A DNA stretch of 64,000 nt from Psettodes erumei (lineage: Eukaryota > Chordata > Actinopteri > Pleuronectiformes > Psettodidae): the NCBI GenBank assembly GCA_016785225.1, contig JAFBJZ010000510.1, positions 372,001-436,000 of the forward strand, given 5' to 3'. Positions 36,901-49,400 of the stretch are shown here, one piece after another (position 1 is the stretch's first letter; every line of letters begins with the position of its first letter). The notes beneath the pieces were generated by a model. That model saw only the letters and a program-made list of their open reading frames with translations. It was not told the origin of the DNA and searched no databases. Both the position numbers and the translations under genes were made by a program.

Positions 36901-39900
36901 ACTGTGACTGAATTAAGCAGAAGAGTTACAAGAAACCGATCTCGTTATCAGTTGTGTCGAATTTTCCAGAGCTTTTTCTTTTATGTTCAGAGCAGCCAGG
37001 TGAAGCTGTGGTGGCCCAACGGACACGGGGAGCAGCCCTTTTACCAGCTGACTGTCAGAGGTTTTCACGAGGGCTTTTTAACCTTTGATACAAAGTCCAA
37101 GGTCAGAGTTCACTGCCTTACAGCGACTTAACATTTTCTGTATTTGTCACTGAACTGTAGTGTTTCAGTGACTTTAAAGCGCTGTGCGTTTTCACTGTTG
37201 ATGAAAAGCTCTCCTCCAGGTGTACTTCCGCACGGTGGAACTCGTCCAGGAGCCGGTCGTCGGGTCTCCGGGCCTGAGCTTTTATTTCCGCATCAATGGG
37301 AAACCGATTTTCCTAAAAGGCTCCAACTGGATCCCAGCCCACTCCTTCCAGGACCAGATCCCCCCTGCTGTGTGAGTTTAGTTTGAAAAGCTGCTTTTTT
37401 AAGTGTACAGTTTGAGTCTAGCCTGATGAGGAGAATATTAATCACCATGTGTCTTTGTGTAGATTTTTTTTTCCCGACTGGGAATCACAGGACGAGCCTT
37501 GTTTCAGTGTGTGTCAGTTATGACCGCTGGAATGCTGAAACTGACTTCTTTTGTCCTGCAGTTTGAGCAACTTGCTGCAGTCAGCAGTGGATGCTAACAT
37601 GAACGCCCTCAGGGTCTGGGGAGGAGGAGTGTATGAACAGGATCTTTTCTACAGTATCTGTGACGAGCTGGGAATCATGGTAACAACGCTCATCCTCCGG
37701 TGATATTTGTACAACTTTAACATTTAAGGAACCTCTTTTGGTTCCCATGAATAGTTATACAGAACAGGTCACTAAAAAGAAGAAACACTTATGTGCAGTT
37801 TATTTATTGCCAGTTCTGCCAGCACAGTTGATCTTTGTTCTTTGTTCTCTCTCTTAGTCCTTATGTTCCTGTACTGTACATGTTAGTACTGATTACTTTG
37901 TCTAATAACAGCAACATATCATTTTAATAGAATGATGTTGATGAAAGAAAAGAACATTTTATTTATTTGATTAATGATATTTCAGGAAGTTCCAAAAACA
38001 AAATTTCCCCCTCAAGCATCACTGTTACATTCCCTTACTGAATTTGTTTTTACTGCAGACTTCTGTGTGAGTGTGATCTCTGACTCACACACAGTCGAAC
38101 AGCTGGATGCTCATAGTGTTTAAATATATGTCTTTAGATTTGGCAGGACTTCATGTTCGCCTGCGCTATGTATCCCACCGAGGACGACTTCATACAGACA
38201 GTAAGAGAAGAGGTCATTCAACAGGTTAGCGGTCCATCTAATCGGTTAATTGATTTAATGTTCATACGGTTGAGAAAATGTCATATCTGGATGCCGAAAC
38301 TGATTTATTTTCACCTTGTGAAGCCGTAAACTTAGTTTTGCATTTGTGTAATGAAATTAAATCTAGAGTTTTGTCTTATTTTTTTTTTACCCATCAGGTT
38401 CGGCGCCTCAAGTCTCACCCCTCTGTGATAATTTGGAGCGGGAACAATGAAAACGAGGCTGCTCTGGCAACAGACTGGTTCCACATCCCAGCTTCCCAGA
38501 GGCCCACGTACGTCAAAGACTACGTGACGCTGTATGTGGACAACATAAGAAAAATTGTGCAAGAGGTGAGTGACAAGTCAGGCCACGTTCAAAAATGCCT
38601 GTCTCAATTTTTTAAATTTGACAGACCACTTTAAGCATAATTACCAGTGAAGTCATTTATTTTTAGCGTTTCTCCTTTTCTGTTCCAATTTTTTTTTAAA
38701 AACATTAGAAACAAAAGGTTCAGAAGTGACACAGTCTAATTTCTCTTTCAGGAGGACCAGAGTCGCCCGTTTCTCGTCTCCAGTCCGACAAACGGGGCTG
38801 AATCAGAGCAGGCGGGATGGGTGGCAGAGAACCCCTATGATCCTCACTACGGGGACACTCACTTCTATAGCTACTTACAGGACTGCTGGGACTGGAAGAA
38901 TTTCCCTCGAGCACGTTTCGCCTCTGAATACGGCTTCCAGTCCTGGCCTTCCTTTTCCACTCTGCAGCCGGTACCTGGACAAATCTTCCAGCAGTGGTTT
39001 CTTATTTTTGGTGATTTTTATCAGTGGGTTGTATTCAAAGTCTGAGGATCATCTTAAGTATTCACCGGAGAATTTCAGACTTATAATGTTGCTGTGTATT
39101 TGATAAACAAACACTTTTAAGTTTCCTTTTTCACCTGTTAAGGACCAAAGATAGACAGCATTGTTAAAGTGAAACACCTAGTGGGGTATTTAATCCTTTG
39201 TTTTAACTTGTACTACCACCACAAATATCCCCGATAAAAATGATAGGTGTCTGTAACAGCTCTTTAGGAAATACAAAATTGCCGCAAAAAGTGACCTAGA
39301 CTTAGAGAAATGGGTGTATAAATGGTTGTGTAAAGGTTTGTATTTACCCGACTTGCTTTTGTGATGTTTCAGGTCTCCATAAAAGAAGACTGGAACTACA
39401 ACAGTGATTTCACTAACCATCGTCAGCACCACGAGGACGGGAACCAGCAGATGCTCCTTCAGGCTGCGTTACACTTTAACCTGCCGAACTCCACAGATCC
39501 AATGAAGAGATTCACAGACACTCTGTACATCACTCAGGTGAAATACCCTCAGCATGTCCGAGGCTTTGGAGCAGTGAAAAAGGGCAGTTTGTATTAACGC
39601 AATATACAGTAGCTGCTAATGAAATTTAAGTGGAAAAAATATGGATATGGAAAATATTTTTCGAGCACCGAGGTTCAGCTTCCTCTGGGTGGTGTGGTTG
39701 TTTTTAAACTCTGCTCACATGTAGCGTGGATCATGTTATTCGTCCAGGTCACGCAAGCTCAGTGTGTGAAGACGCAGACAGAGTTTTATCGGCGGAGTCA
39801 GACTGAGATCGTTGAGGGCAAAGGTCACACGATGGGCGCGCTCTACTGGCAGCTCAATGATATTTGGCAGGGGCCTTCCTGGTCATCGATCGGTGAGTGA

Positions 39901-41467
39901 ACAGTTACTCTGACCTTTTGCTGACACAGTGATCGTCATGTTGCTTCTCTGGTCTTGGTTTTGGACTCCTGCATTCAACTATTTGTAGAAATTTGCCATT
40001 AAAATCAGGATTAGAGGTCAGTGTTTCAGAATAATCGCATCTCACGTCTTTCGTTGTGTCTCTGTGCAGAGTTTGGGGGGAAGTGGAAAATGCTGCATTA
40101 CTTTGCACAGAACTTCTTTGCCGCCATCCTTCCTGTCGGGTTTGAGGAAGCAGACACGCTGTTCATCTACGCCGTCTCTGACCTGAGTCGCGACCTGAAG
40201 CTCAGGGCTGTGGTACGTATTCAATCGCAACCTGTATCATTACGTTGCGTATATTTTGCAGGTGTTTTTTTTCCACACAAAAAGCATATTTTAAAAGTAG
40301 ATTAAACACAAGGGTTTTAACCATGCAGGGTATTCAAGACCAGTATTTATGGATTTAAGCTGTTAATATATGATAGTTTGCTAAAGAGGCTAAAATTGTA
40401 TCTCAGAAAATTCAGTCTAAGCTCTTAGTTTCTTAGCCATACATCACTTAATTCACATAAAGCAAGATAATGGTTAAAAAGTATGACACCGCACTTATTC
40501 TCCAAGCTTGTCATGGAGACATGTCACGTCATCTCCATCACATTATATTTATTTAAGTAACGTGAATGGTGAATGTCGAATTTTTATTTAAATGTGTGCT
40601 TGTTGGTTTAATGTTGTTCTGATGCAACAGAAATAGCTCTAGTCTTTTTTGATCAGGTGACCGTGTACTCCTGGACTCATCTGGACCCTGTGTGCACACT
40701 GGGGTCGGACCTGCTCCCGGTCCCTGGAGGCAGCGCCGTGGCCATTTTCAAACAGCCGGTCTCGGCCCTGCTGGCAGGATGTGGGAGCTGCACCCGGTTC
40801 ACCTGCCTGCTCACCTTCCGCCTGGAGGACGGCGGCGGCGAACAGCAGGGTCCCGCCAACCACCACTTCCTCTGCTCGCCCAAAGACGCTCAGGGGCTGC
40901 AGAGGCCGAACATCACGGTGAGTCACCCCGGACTGCTTTTATTCATTCATACACCACATTTTAAAAGTGAAATATAAAACAAAAGCATGAAGACCTGGGC
41001 AATGAACACAAACACATTTTGTTACAAAGGCATTTAATTATTGCTGGCTATTATTAAAACCAAAAAGAGAAATAAAAATATTACAGGAGGTCCCATTTTC
41101 CTCCGGTATTTTTTGACATTGTCTGTCAGCAACTTTCAAGGTTACAGTTTAATGGACTTTTATTTTACACTAAAATAAAATAAAATGTGTGACTGTTTAG
41201 TGGATTTGTGATCAGACCAATGCAGTGTGTCTGTCCCCGCAGGCCAAAGTGCAGGAGGATAAGACCGGCCTCACCGTCATCCTCCGCTCTACCTCCGTGG
41301 CTCCTTTTGTCTGGCTGGACGCGGGAAACATCCCCGGACGCTTCAGCTCCAACGGCTTTATGATGGTTTCTGGAAACGTGACGGTCAGTTTTAATGCGTG
41401 GAGCCCCACCAGCGTCGCGGAGCTCTCCAGGTCCCTCACCATCACCTCTTTAACTGACATATACTGA
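33975..41467 (+). CDS. manba: Lysosomal beta-mannosidase (GH2)
   Basis: Seventeen exons: 33975-34190, 34864-34958, 35036-35141, 35258-35431, 35942-36065, 36559-36728, 36991-37101, 37220-37371, 37562-37679, 38138-38224, 38398-38565, 38752-38970, 39373-39537, 39748-39892, 40070-40212, 40657-40917, 41243-41467. Phase is intact; 892 aa (human about 879). A signal peptide covers residues 1-24, as needed for a lysosomal enzyme. The sugar-binding N domain (SLDGKWTL, VPGCVHSALLQ), the Ig-like middle and the TIM barrel follow, with SFSWDWGPSFPT, FFLKGSNWIPA-type and ALRVWGGGVYEQD segments. The acid/base Glu is probably E469 in SGNNENE and the nucleophile E566 in ARFASEYGFQSWPS. The protein ends SLTDIY, as in mammals. 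It removes the single beta-linked mannose from N-glycan fragments. All catalytic segments are present, so an active enzyme is expected. Confidence 0.96.
35231..35254. repeat. (TG)12 microsatellite at the 3' splice site of manba intron 3
   Basis: A pure TG run directly precedes the TGTGAAG acceptor of the exon at 35258, filling the place where a pyrimidine tract is normally found. Only a short CCTTTT precedes it. Confidence 0.9.
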
Positions 41468-41948
41468 GACCAGCTGGAGTCCATGATGAAGGGGTACCAA
41501 AGCAGCAAGGTAATTCACAGGCGCTGTTCTCGTGTCAGCCGTTAAATGACCATTTAGAAGGGTCTTCTAGTAGAAACCAAGTGGCTGTAGTGGAGGTTTG
41601 AGGCCAGAACATGTGCCAGCTATGGTCATAAACTTTGTGAAAATCCCTCCATTACTAATAGTATAACAAGCAAACAAAGAGGAAATGTAATCTGGACTGG
41701 GTTTGATCTGATGGATGATTGTATATTTTCCTGTGTGTGTTTTGCATTTTTGCACATTATTCAGCTCATTAACAGAACAAAGATTCAAATACTTCACATT
41801 ATGGATGTATAATATTACATACAGTATTTTTAAAAAATTAAATACAGTAAATGTAATTTTTTTAATATTGTTGCATTTGACATGGAATGTTTTTTTGCTA
41901 CTAATCAGTGTTAGATTGATCGAGGCTTACTTACAATGTCTTCCATTT

Positions 41949-42230
41949 GGGCTTCAACTAATAATCATTTTCATTATCAGACTATTGGTTATTTTTTATG
42001 TATCTTTTACTTGATGAAACAATAGAAAATGGTTGAAATGTCCATCACAAGTCCCAGTCTTCAAAATGTTTTGTTTTTTTGCTGACCAACAGTCCCGCAT
42101 CCAAAGATACTCAGTTAACGGTTACAGAAACAGAAAATAAGCTGCAAATCTCTACATTCCAACAGAACCAGAATGACTGGTGTTTTGCTGGCTGGATGAG
42201 TTAAACAATTAATTGTTCATCAAAAACTGT
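41949..42230 (+). repeat. interspersed repeat family A, copy between manba and slc39a8
   Basis: It starts GGGCTTCAACTAATAATCAT and continues with TGAAATGTCCATCACAAG, GACCAACAGTCCCGCATCCA and AAAGATACTCAGTTAACGG. It has the same order of landmarks as the ube2d3 and dctn1-side copies. Confidence 0.6.
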
Positions 42231-42242
42231 TTTTTTTCTTCT

Positions 42243-42801
42243 TATGAAATCTAATGAAGTACATTTACTCAGGTAGGTACTATGGCTGTGTACAATTTCG
42301 AGGTATTTTACTTGAAGGTTTCCAAAGCACGATACTTCATCTTCCCTGCACTACAGATACACTACATACATAAATTGAACAGCCAAAGTGACTTTTACAG
42401 TTTTTGTCTAGACGAGTGTCATGCCAGATGAGGATTTTTCACACCCTGGCAACCCAAATGTTGCTCTTACTGTGTAACATAACTGATCTACAAAGCATTG
42501 TTAAATGGCATATCAGCCATTAATGGATCCAATCATTACAGTTTGTAGAGCCTTTAGAAATGGTGCCTTATGTCAAAGTGGTTCCCATTGTATTCATCTT
42601 ACATTCTAATGCATTAATAATGATCTCCCAACCACATCCAAACTATAGAATACTGGTTCTTTTACTACTGCTACTACTAAATATCTGTTGTGACTAATAC
42701 ACCAATACTAAAGTAACGGCCTTTAATCTGAGTATTTTCATTGCCTGACAATGATCCGTTTAGTTATGTAAAGTAATCTGAATGCTTCTTCTACCACTAA
42801 C
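42243..42801 (+). repeat. interspersed repeat family B, copy 2
   Basis: It begins near AAGTACATTTACTCAGGTAG and TTTCGAGGTATTTTACTTGA and ends GAATGCTTCTTCTACCACTA, the inverted end of the family. The left tip is eroded, and the middle is too diverged to judge. Confidence 0.5.
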
Positions 42802-43320
42802 TGGAAAGAAAACATGGTGTCAGACTTGCACACATTATAAACAGCATGTTACTGCGCCATACACTGACTGGTATGTTGTAACCCCTTTTTCTTTGGGTCC
42901 TGCAATGACCACCAGCGGCCAATAGATGTCGACACTGACCTATAAACACAACCCAGGACTCACATTTACAAATGTTGATGCCCCCCAGCTGTTTCATAAT
43001 TTAATTGGAGGGAGACACAGCTGTTTAACCGAGTCACACTACTTTATGCACCCTCAACGCTGTCGCCCTTTGCGCGCACACACGCGTAAGAGCACCCGTA
43101 CACGTACAGCGCGAGTTTGTGTTTGTCTCTGTGCGCGTGAGCTCGGTGGACAGCGAGTGGGACAGTCACAAAAGAAAGCATTCAAAGAGTGAGAGCACGC
43201 GATCGGTCAACTCCATGTTTCCCCCCCCCATTCGTGGCTCTGCAGTCTTATCTTTGAACCCTGATCCGCATCAGATAGTCCCGGCAGATCAGTCAGCCCA
43301 CCTCAGGAGGGATACAACTT

Positions 43321-43328
43321 TATAAAAG
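43321..43328 (+). promoter_or_regulatory. slc39a8: TATA box of slc39a8
   Basis: TATAAAAG lies 137 bases before the chosen start codon, which puts transcription start near 43350. A 7-codon upstream frame (ATG at 43398, stop ending 43421) would then lie in the 5' UTR. Confidence 0.55.
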
Positions 43329-43464
43329 GAGAAAGCTGCCATGGATCTGATTCTGGACTGAGACTCAAACTCAGGATTTCTCTGTGAATCAAAGACAATG
43401 CTCGCAGAGCAGCAGAAGTAGCAACATTTTATTTGACTGGAGGAACCCCCCTAAAAAACTAGAG

Positions 43465-46400
43465 ATGTTTAACTCCGGATGCTTCGTTACGTGCGTTTTG
43501 GCGTTAATCGCCACATCGCGGAGCGCGCACGTGATCCACAGAGATGGAGGGGGATTTCTGGACAATATTTTACATTTTTATGGGGAAAATCAATCGATTT
43601 CAACGGAGCAGCTGGACAACTTGCTGCTGCTGATCTCAGAGAGAAGGTCTGAGTCTGTAACTGAGGATAACCCATTGGCAGGCCAAGAGGTGAGCATATG
43701 TACTATTTACATTATATAACAACTTCAACATATTAATGATACATCACAGAAACTCAGTGGGCTTATATTAGATTTCTTGTTGTGCGAAATATGTCTTATC
43801 CAGTTTGTAAGACTTATGTATGAAATGATTCTGCTTCCTTAATTGCACTTGTTTTAAATATTATAAAGTTAGTTATAAAACCCCTTTTTGATGTTATATA
43901 GTAGCAAATGCCAGAACATTGTCTTGCATTATATCTGACTGACTCGTTGGATGATTAGCTTGTTTTCGGACAAACATATTTAATTCATTTATTTTCATTT
44001 CATTCTATTTCATGCTACCTTTCCTTTTATCTTTAGTGTGTTAGGTCACAGATTTAGCTTTTTAATGTAATTAATGCATTTTATATTTCTAAAATATGCC
44101 GAAAAGCATTTTTTTTCTTTGAAATAAGATAAGATAAACTCACATTTATTATGTATTTATTATTTTTTCTGAAAATATCTTTTTGTACTTGTTTTGTACT
44201 CTTGTTGTATGATTAGGCCTCATGATGTCCTTGGATTCTGTTTTATCCCCAGAAATATTGACATTAACACAACAGAAAAGGTTTAAGAAACAAAATGATT
44301 GAAAAATTCTTTAATAGCATCTTTCTGTCCTTCAGTGTCCCTCATCACAGCAGATCTTGTCTCACTTTGGACTCAGTAATGTCAGTCAGCTGACTGTGGG
44401 ACATCTGGGGAAGATCTGTCCTGCCGTGTTGACCCAGGTGCTGCTGCCCTCCTGCCCCTTCACCGCCCCCACCGAACCGCAGACTCTCGACTACAGTGGT
44501 GAGTTGCTTAATCGCGACTGCTGCTTGCCTGCTGGTTTATTTGTCACGTCCCATGTAACTGAAATGTCCCACAGTTCATGAGGGGGTTGTTTTTTCCTTA
44601 AATGAGGACCGGTGCTGCTTTTATCCACAGACACACGCATGCTAGGGATTTCTGGACACTCCTGTGGATGAAGGACACCTCTTAAAAGCAGTGTAGACAT
44701 TTTTGTTGCTTGTGAACTGAGAAACAAGAGGATGTGAGTCATTCTGTACACTAACCGGCTGAAGTTGCATTTCATTCAGCTGTGAGGCCGAGGGTTCAAA
44801 TCCAGCCTCCGAGCTGTGTCACGGCTTCCTCCTGTCTGTCTCTTATCTTTCCTGTTTCATTACAAACTGCTAGCGCAGAATCCTTCCAGTTAAAAACAAT
44901 GTCCATGAATACCTTTCAATTTTTCTCTTAAGGCTCTTTTTCACAAAAGCTTACTTTTAGATGGTTATCACATTATTTATTTGCGACAAAAAATGCCTTA
45001 AAAGTTATTTTTTGATCATGACACTGACATTGAGAACTACTGTAAGTGCTGCTACATAAAAACAATAAATCAGCCAAACAAGGTTTGGAAAAAGCATGGA
45101 CAAAACATGTTTTATCTTAGTTTATTTATGCTGACACATTTCCTGAGTTTCTTGGCATCTTAACAAATCCTGAGTACCATCATTTGATGAGCACTGCAAA
45201 TCAAATGTAGGAAGCTAGGGTGTGTCAAAAGAATGAATGATTAATCATGTAAGCTGAGGTGTAATGTCACATTTGTCTATAACTAGCTGTTATTGCTATT
45301 ATTATGACTGGATATTTAAAAATTCCTGTTGTGATGTCTTGTCTGACCATCTGTCCAAAGCTTTATGTGGAAACAAACAAAGCTTTTTTGCTTAATAATC
45401 AACTAAAGCAATTTTTCAATTATTGCTGAGTTAGCATCCTGTCAGTGGACTGTTGGTTTAATCCTACTGGTTCAGCTTGTTTACTTTCAGTTCAATGTAA
45501 AACTAGGCCCATAGAAACACTGTGTATGAAGTTAGTCGGCGCCTGGTGATGCGAGGACCTCAGTCATTTCTTATGGTGGAGCCATAACGCTCCATGCTGT
45601 CCTGGATTGACTCACAGAGACACTGACCTTTCAGCATTGCCGGCAAATACTGTTGACACAGTTACAGCCAACTGTGGCTGTTGTTGGGCCTGGTGTTCGT
45701 GATGCATGCTGTTTCCTCCACCGGCCTCGCGAACACAGTTTCTACTCTGCAAATAAATAGTGTAGTGAGCTACGTTTGGTTGCTCCGCCGTAATAAATAT
45801 GAAAGAGTTTAAGACCTGACCCTGCTCCAATGATGGCAAGAAATGACAAAACCCATGCTTTATAATAGTGTAATGTGGTTATAGGTAATTTAGTGGTGTT
45901 GAATTTTATGGAGGTCCAATTTTTTCCTGCCGCACAGGAAAAAAGTTAGCTGACTGGAGGCTAATTCAGCAATCCTTTTAATGCTTATTAGCTGACATAA
46001 TGAAGATAAATGAGACATTCCAGGGCATGGTTCCACAGCTGCCTGACAGCCAAAAGGCGGTTTATTGCCCTGAGTTTAGCCTCTCAGGCTGCAGTTACTT
46101 TTCACTTGTGCACCAACCCCCAGCTCCTCTTTTGCTTGGTCCAGTTTTGGTTTTAGGGCAGGCTAATTACTCCCTGGCAAAGGAGGTTGGCTTTTTAGAT
46201 GTTGCCTGAGGGGAAGTACCGCCTCAGAGATTCAGATCAGCACAAAGAAAAAAGGTGTGACGATCTTTGATGTGGATGTCCTGCATGACCTCCAATCCTC
46301 TGCAGTGATTCAGCATATACTCGATTAATTAAAAAACTGTTGTTGTTGCTAATCACTAAAAGCAGTGTGTTTTACAGTTTGTTGCTAATAATTAGAGGAA

Positions 46401-49400
46401 GAATCGTTGTCAGAATGAGCACCTGTGGCTAAAAAGAAAAACAAAATCCCTCAGACAAGTACAAACTTAAAACACATCAACAGAAAATGACAAGGAAGAT
46501 GACATTGCTTCCCCCAAAAAAGGATTGCCGCAGTTTTTGGAAAGGGCAGAAATGCCATAATGACGATATCAACTCGCTAAAGAGATTAATCAGACTGATT
46601 GATTGATGATAGATGAATAATAGCAATTTATCCTGTCTTTCCTGACCAGTGTGGGGTTACGGTTTTCTGGCCGTCACCTTGATCAACCTCGCGGCCCTGC
46701 TTGGTCTCCTGCTGATACCCTTCACCAAAAAACCTTATTTCCCGAAAGTGCTGACCTACTTCATTGGCTTGGCCATTGGGACGCTCTTCTCCAATGCTGT
46801 CCTTCAGCTCATACCAGAGGTGTGTAAGTGGTAGAGACTTGAAGTCAAACATCTGGTCAAAAAATTCATACAGAACATTTTTGAGATTATTGAAGTGCTT
46901 CATAAATAAACGGGGGGGGGGGGGGGGGGACTGTGGACACTAACATTGTTCTTTTAACCTACAGGCCCTGGGTTTTGATCCCAAATCGGATAACTACGTG
47001 GCGAATGCAGTCGGGATATTTGGAGGGTTTTACCTCCTGTTCTTTGTGGAGAAGATACTGAAAATGTCTCTGCGGATGGACCATGATGTAAGTTAACAGT
47101 GCAGTGAGCGAGTTCATGAGGTGAAAGGAAAGTTTCTTTTATGACTGAGCTAATTTCATTATCATGTATCAGTTGTATATCTGCCAGTCAATAGCCCTGA
47201 TTTATTGGCCCCTAAATGCTTACTACCAGGAGGTAATAACACTGTACTGGAGTCATGTAGATTAGCTTTTTCTGTAATAATCATTTCACACCAGGGTCAA
47301 AGTCACAAGTGTCATGTATTGCAATATACAGTAAATATAAGATGTTTGTGATTTGATATTAAATAAAATAAAGGTAACAGAATGTGTAGGACACAACATT
47401 TTGATAGGGGCTTTAAAGTTTAAACAGTAGAGTAAAGTTACACAACTCAACATTTAAAATGAATTGTTCACATTTTGGGAAAATGATTTGCTTTTTCTAA
47501 AATGAAAGTATTAAATCCACTCTTGTGGGACTCTTGTGGCTTCTGTGCGAGATGTCTTTTTTGGGTGAATTTGAAACAGATTTGCCAATTTTACCAGTCT
47601 GTTAGCTCCTCAAACATTTTTTCTGTACATGAGCTGTCTCCATTCTTTGGGGGTTATTAAGTTCCTGCAGTGGAGTTTTCTTATCTGACACCCCTGTCTT
47701 GTCTTCTCCTTAGCTTGGCCACAGCCACTTCTCTCCTTCAGAGTCGCATCAAGAAAACTCCCTCCACAATGGAGACGTGCTGGAGAAAAAGGACTCCGTC
47801 ATTTTGAGCGCCATCAGCACCATTGCCACAGACAAGAGCAGCCCGAACCCAGAACCTCTGGATTCAAATGTGATACCCCATGAGGTACAGAACGTGCTGG
47901 CATTACCTGCAATGCTATCATCTGTAATTGGAGTTGAATAGCATGGTACATGTGGTCTCTTGGGATTGATCAACTCAGTTTTCACTCACACGTCACATTT
48001 ACCTACACAGCAATGCAACCTTGTACTTACTGATATCCTATCCTTGTCCTATGAGTAGCTGGGTTGTGTGCTTGATAGAGATTTGCTGTCCACCGCAGTC
48101 TTCTATCGCAGACACACCTGACAGGAAGACATCATGGACTATAAATTAGTGTGTATAGTAAGTGTAATTAGGGTAATAAGTGTAATTAAAGCCATTTATC
48201 AGTCATTACACGCCGCACAGAAGATGAGTAGCGGTGTATTATTGTGGTTTTGGTTGCACTTGTTCAGTTTTTCTGCTGCTCACACATGCAGTTTTAAATC
48301 AAGAATCATTTATTGGGCTCTTTGGTTGACACACGGTGATTGGAGCTGTCGTTAATGTTTAATCTCTAGGGTCCTATGGAGGAGCCTGGGTTTGTAAGGG
48401 ATCAAAACCCTAAAAAACAAACAGACATGCCAGTCACACAGAGGGTAGTGAAACCAAGCTGACGACAGCCTCTGATACTTCCTTTCCCGATAAGAGCTGG
48501 AATTGTCTGAGTCGAGCACAAAGGCTCCTTGTTTTTGACCACCGCTAATAGAATGGGCATCTTGTCACTACAGAGTATCTTCAACCAAAATCGCAAAAGG
48601 TTCTGTTTATGTCCCTTATGCCTGTTCTCTGGTTTCCCCATTAAGGACACTTGTGCCATTATATTTGTAATATAAGAGTTCTGTTGAAAACACTGCACAT
48701 ACATTTAGTGCAAATGATTTCTGTAGGCGATTAATCAGTACCTCTTGCATTTTGTGGACCCAAGGTGTGTTTTTTAATGCCTTTAGCCAGTAAGATTTCC
48801 TCGCAGTCTTTCGGCCGACGGTTGGCCAAACCGTCTTCATAGATTGAATCCCTCTCACTTTGCAGATCCCCTGCTTTACCTCTGGCACCGCCACAGGTTT
48901 AAGTGTAAGATGTCTCCACAACTATGGAATGGCTTGCCGCTAAATCTAATACAGGCATTCATATCTGCCACAGGATGAATTGTGATAATAGGGGTCAAAA
49001 TTTCAATTTGTCCAGCACATAAACTAATGACACTGCCAATAATTCTAAAAGCAAAATGCCTTTGACTTTCTCCTTTATTTTCTGGATTATTTGATCTTTG
49101 GGTTTTAAACACAGAGGTGCCTTTGTGTGTTATCTTTGTGGCTCTCTGTTGCCTTTATCCTGTCCCATCACTCTTCAGGAGGTTCAGAGTTCTGGTGTGA
49201 TGTGCCACTGGCTGCGTGGGAAGCGCATCTCCAGCATCAAGACGATGGCATGGATGATAACTCTGAGCGACGCGGTGCACAACTTCATCGATGGTCTGGC
49301 CATTGGCGCGTCGTTCACCGTGTCGATACTGGCGGGTTTCAGCACATCTACTGCAATTGTGTGCGAGGAGTTTCCCCATGAGCTGGGTGAGTGATGAGCA

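Larger units (their letters stand above)
41468..43320 (+). other. manba 3' UTR and intergenic DNA before slc39a8
   Basis: No coding exon is seen. An ATTAAA variant poly(A) signal lies at 41837-41842; I found no AATAAA after the manba stop. Most of the rest is repeat DNA (family A at 41949-42230, family B at 42243-42801). The last 300 bases turn GC-rich, with a TGCGCGC word near 43071 that fits the metal-response-element core TGCRCNC; that is weak on its own. Confidence 0.5.

Noticed and set aside
43384..43464. N-terminal extension of ZIP8 from a GTG at 43384
   Set aside because: Not an ATG; the ATG at 43465 opens directly with a signal peptide in good agreement with the family.
44780..44810. 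Functional tRNA gene suggested by GGTTCAAATCC
   Set aside because: No paired acceptor, D or anticodon stems could be drawn upstream; the tail looks like a SINE.
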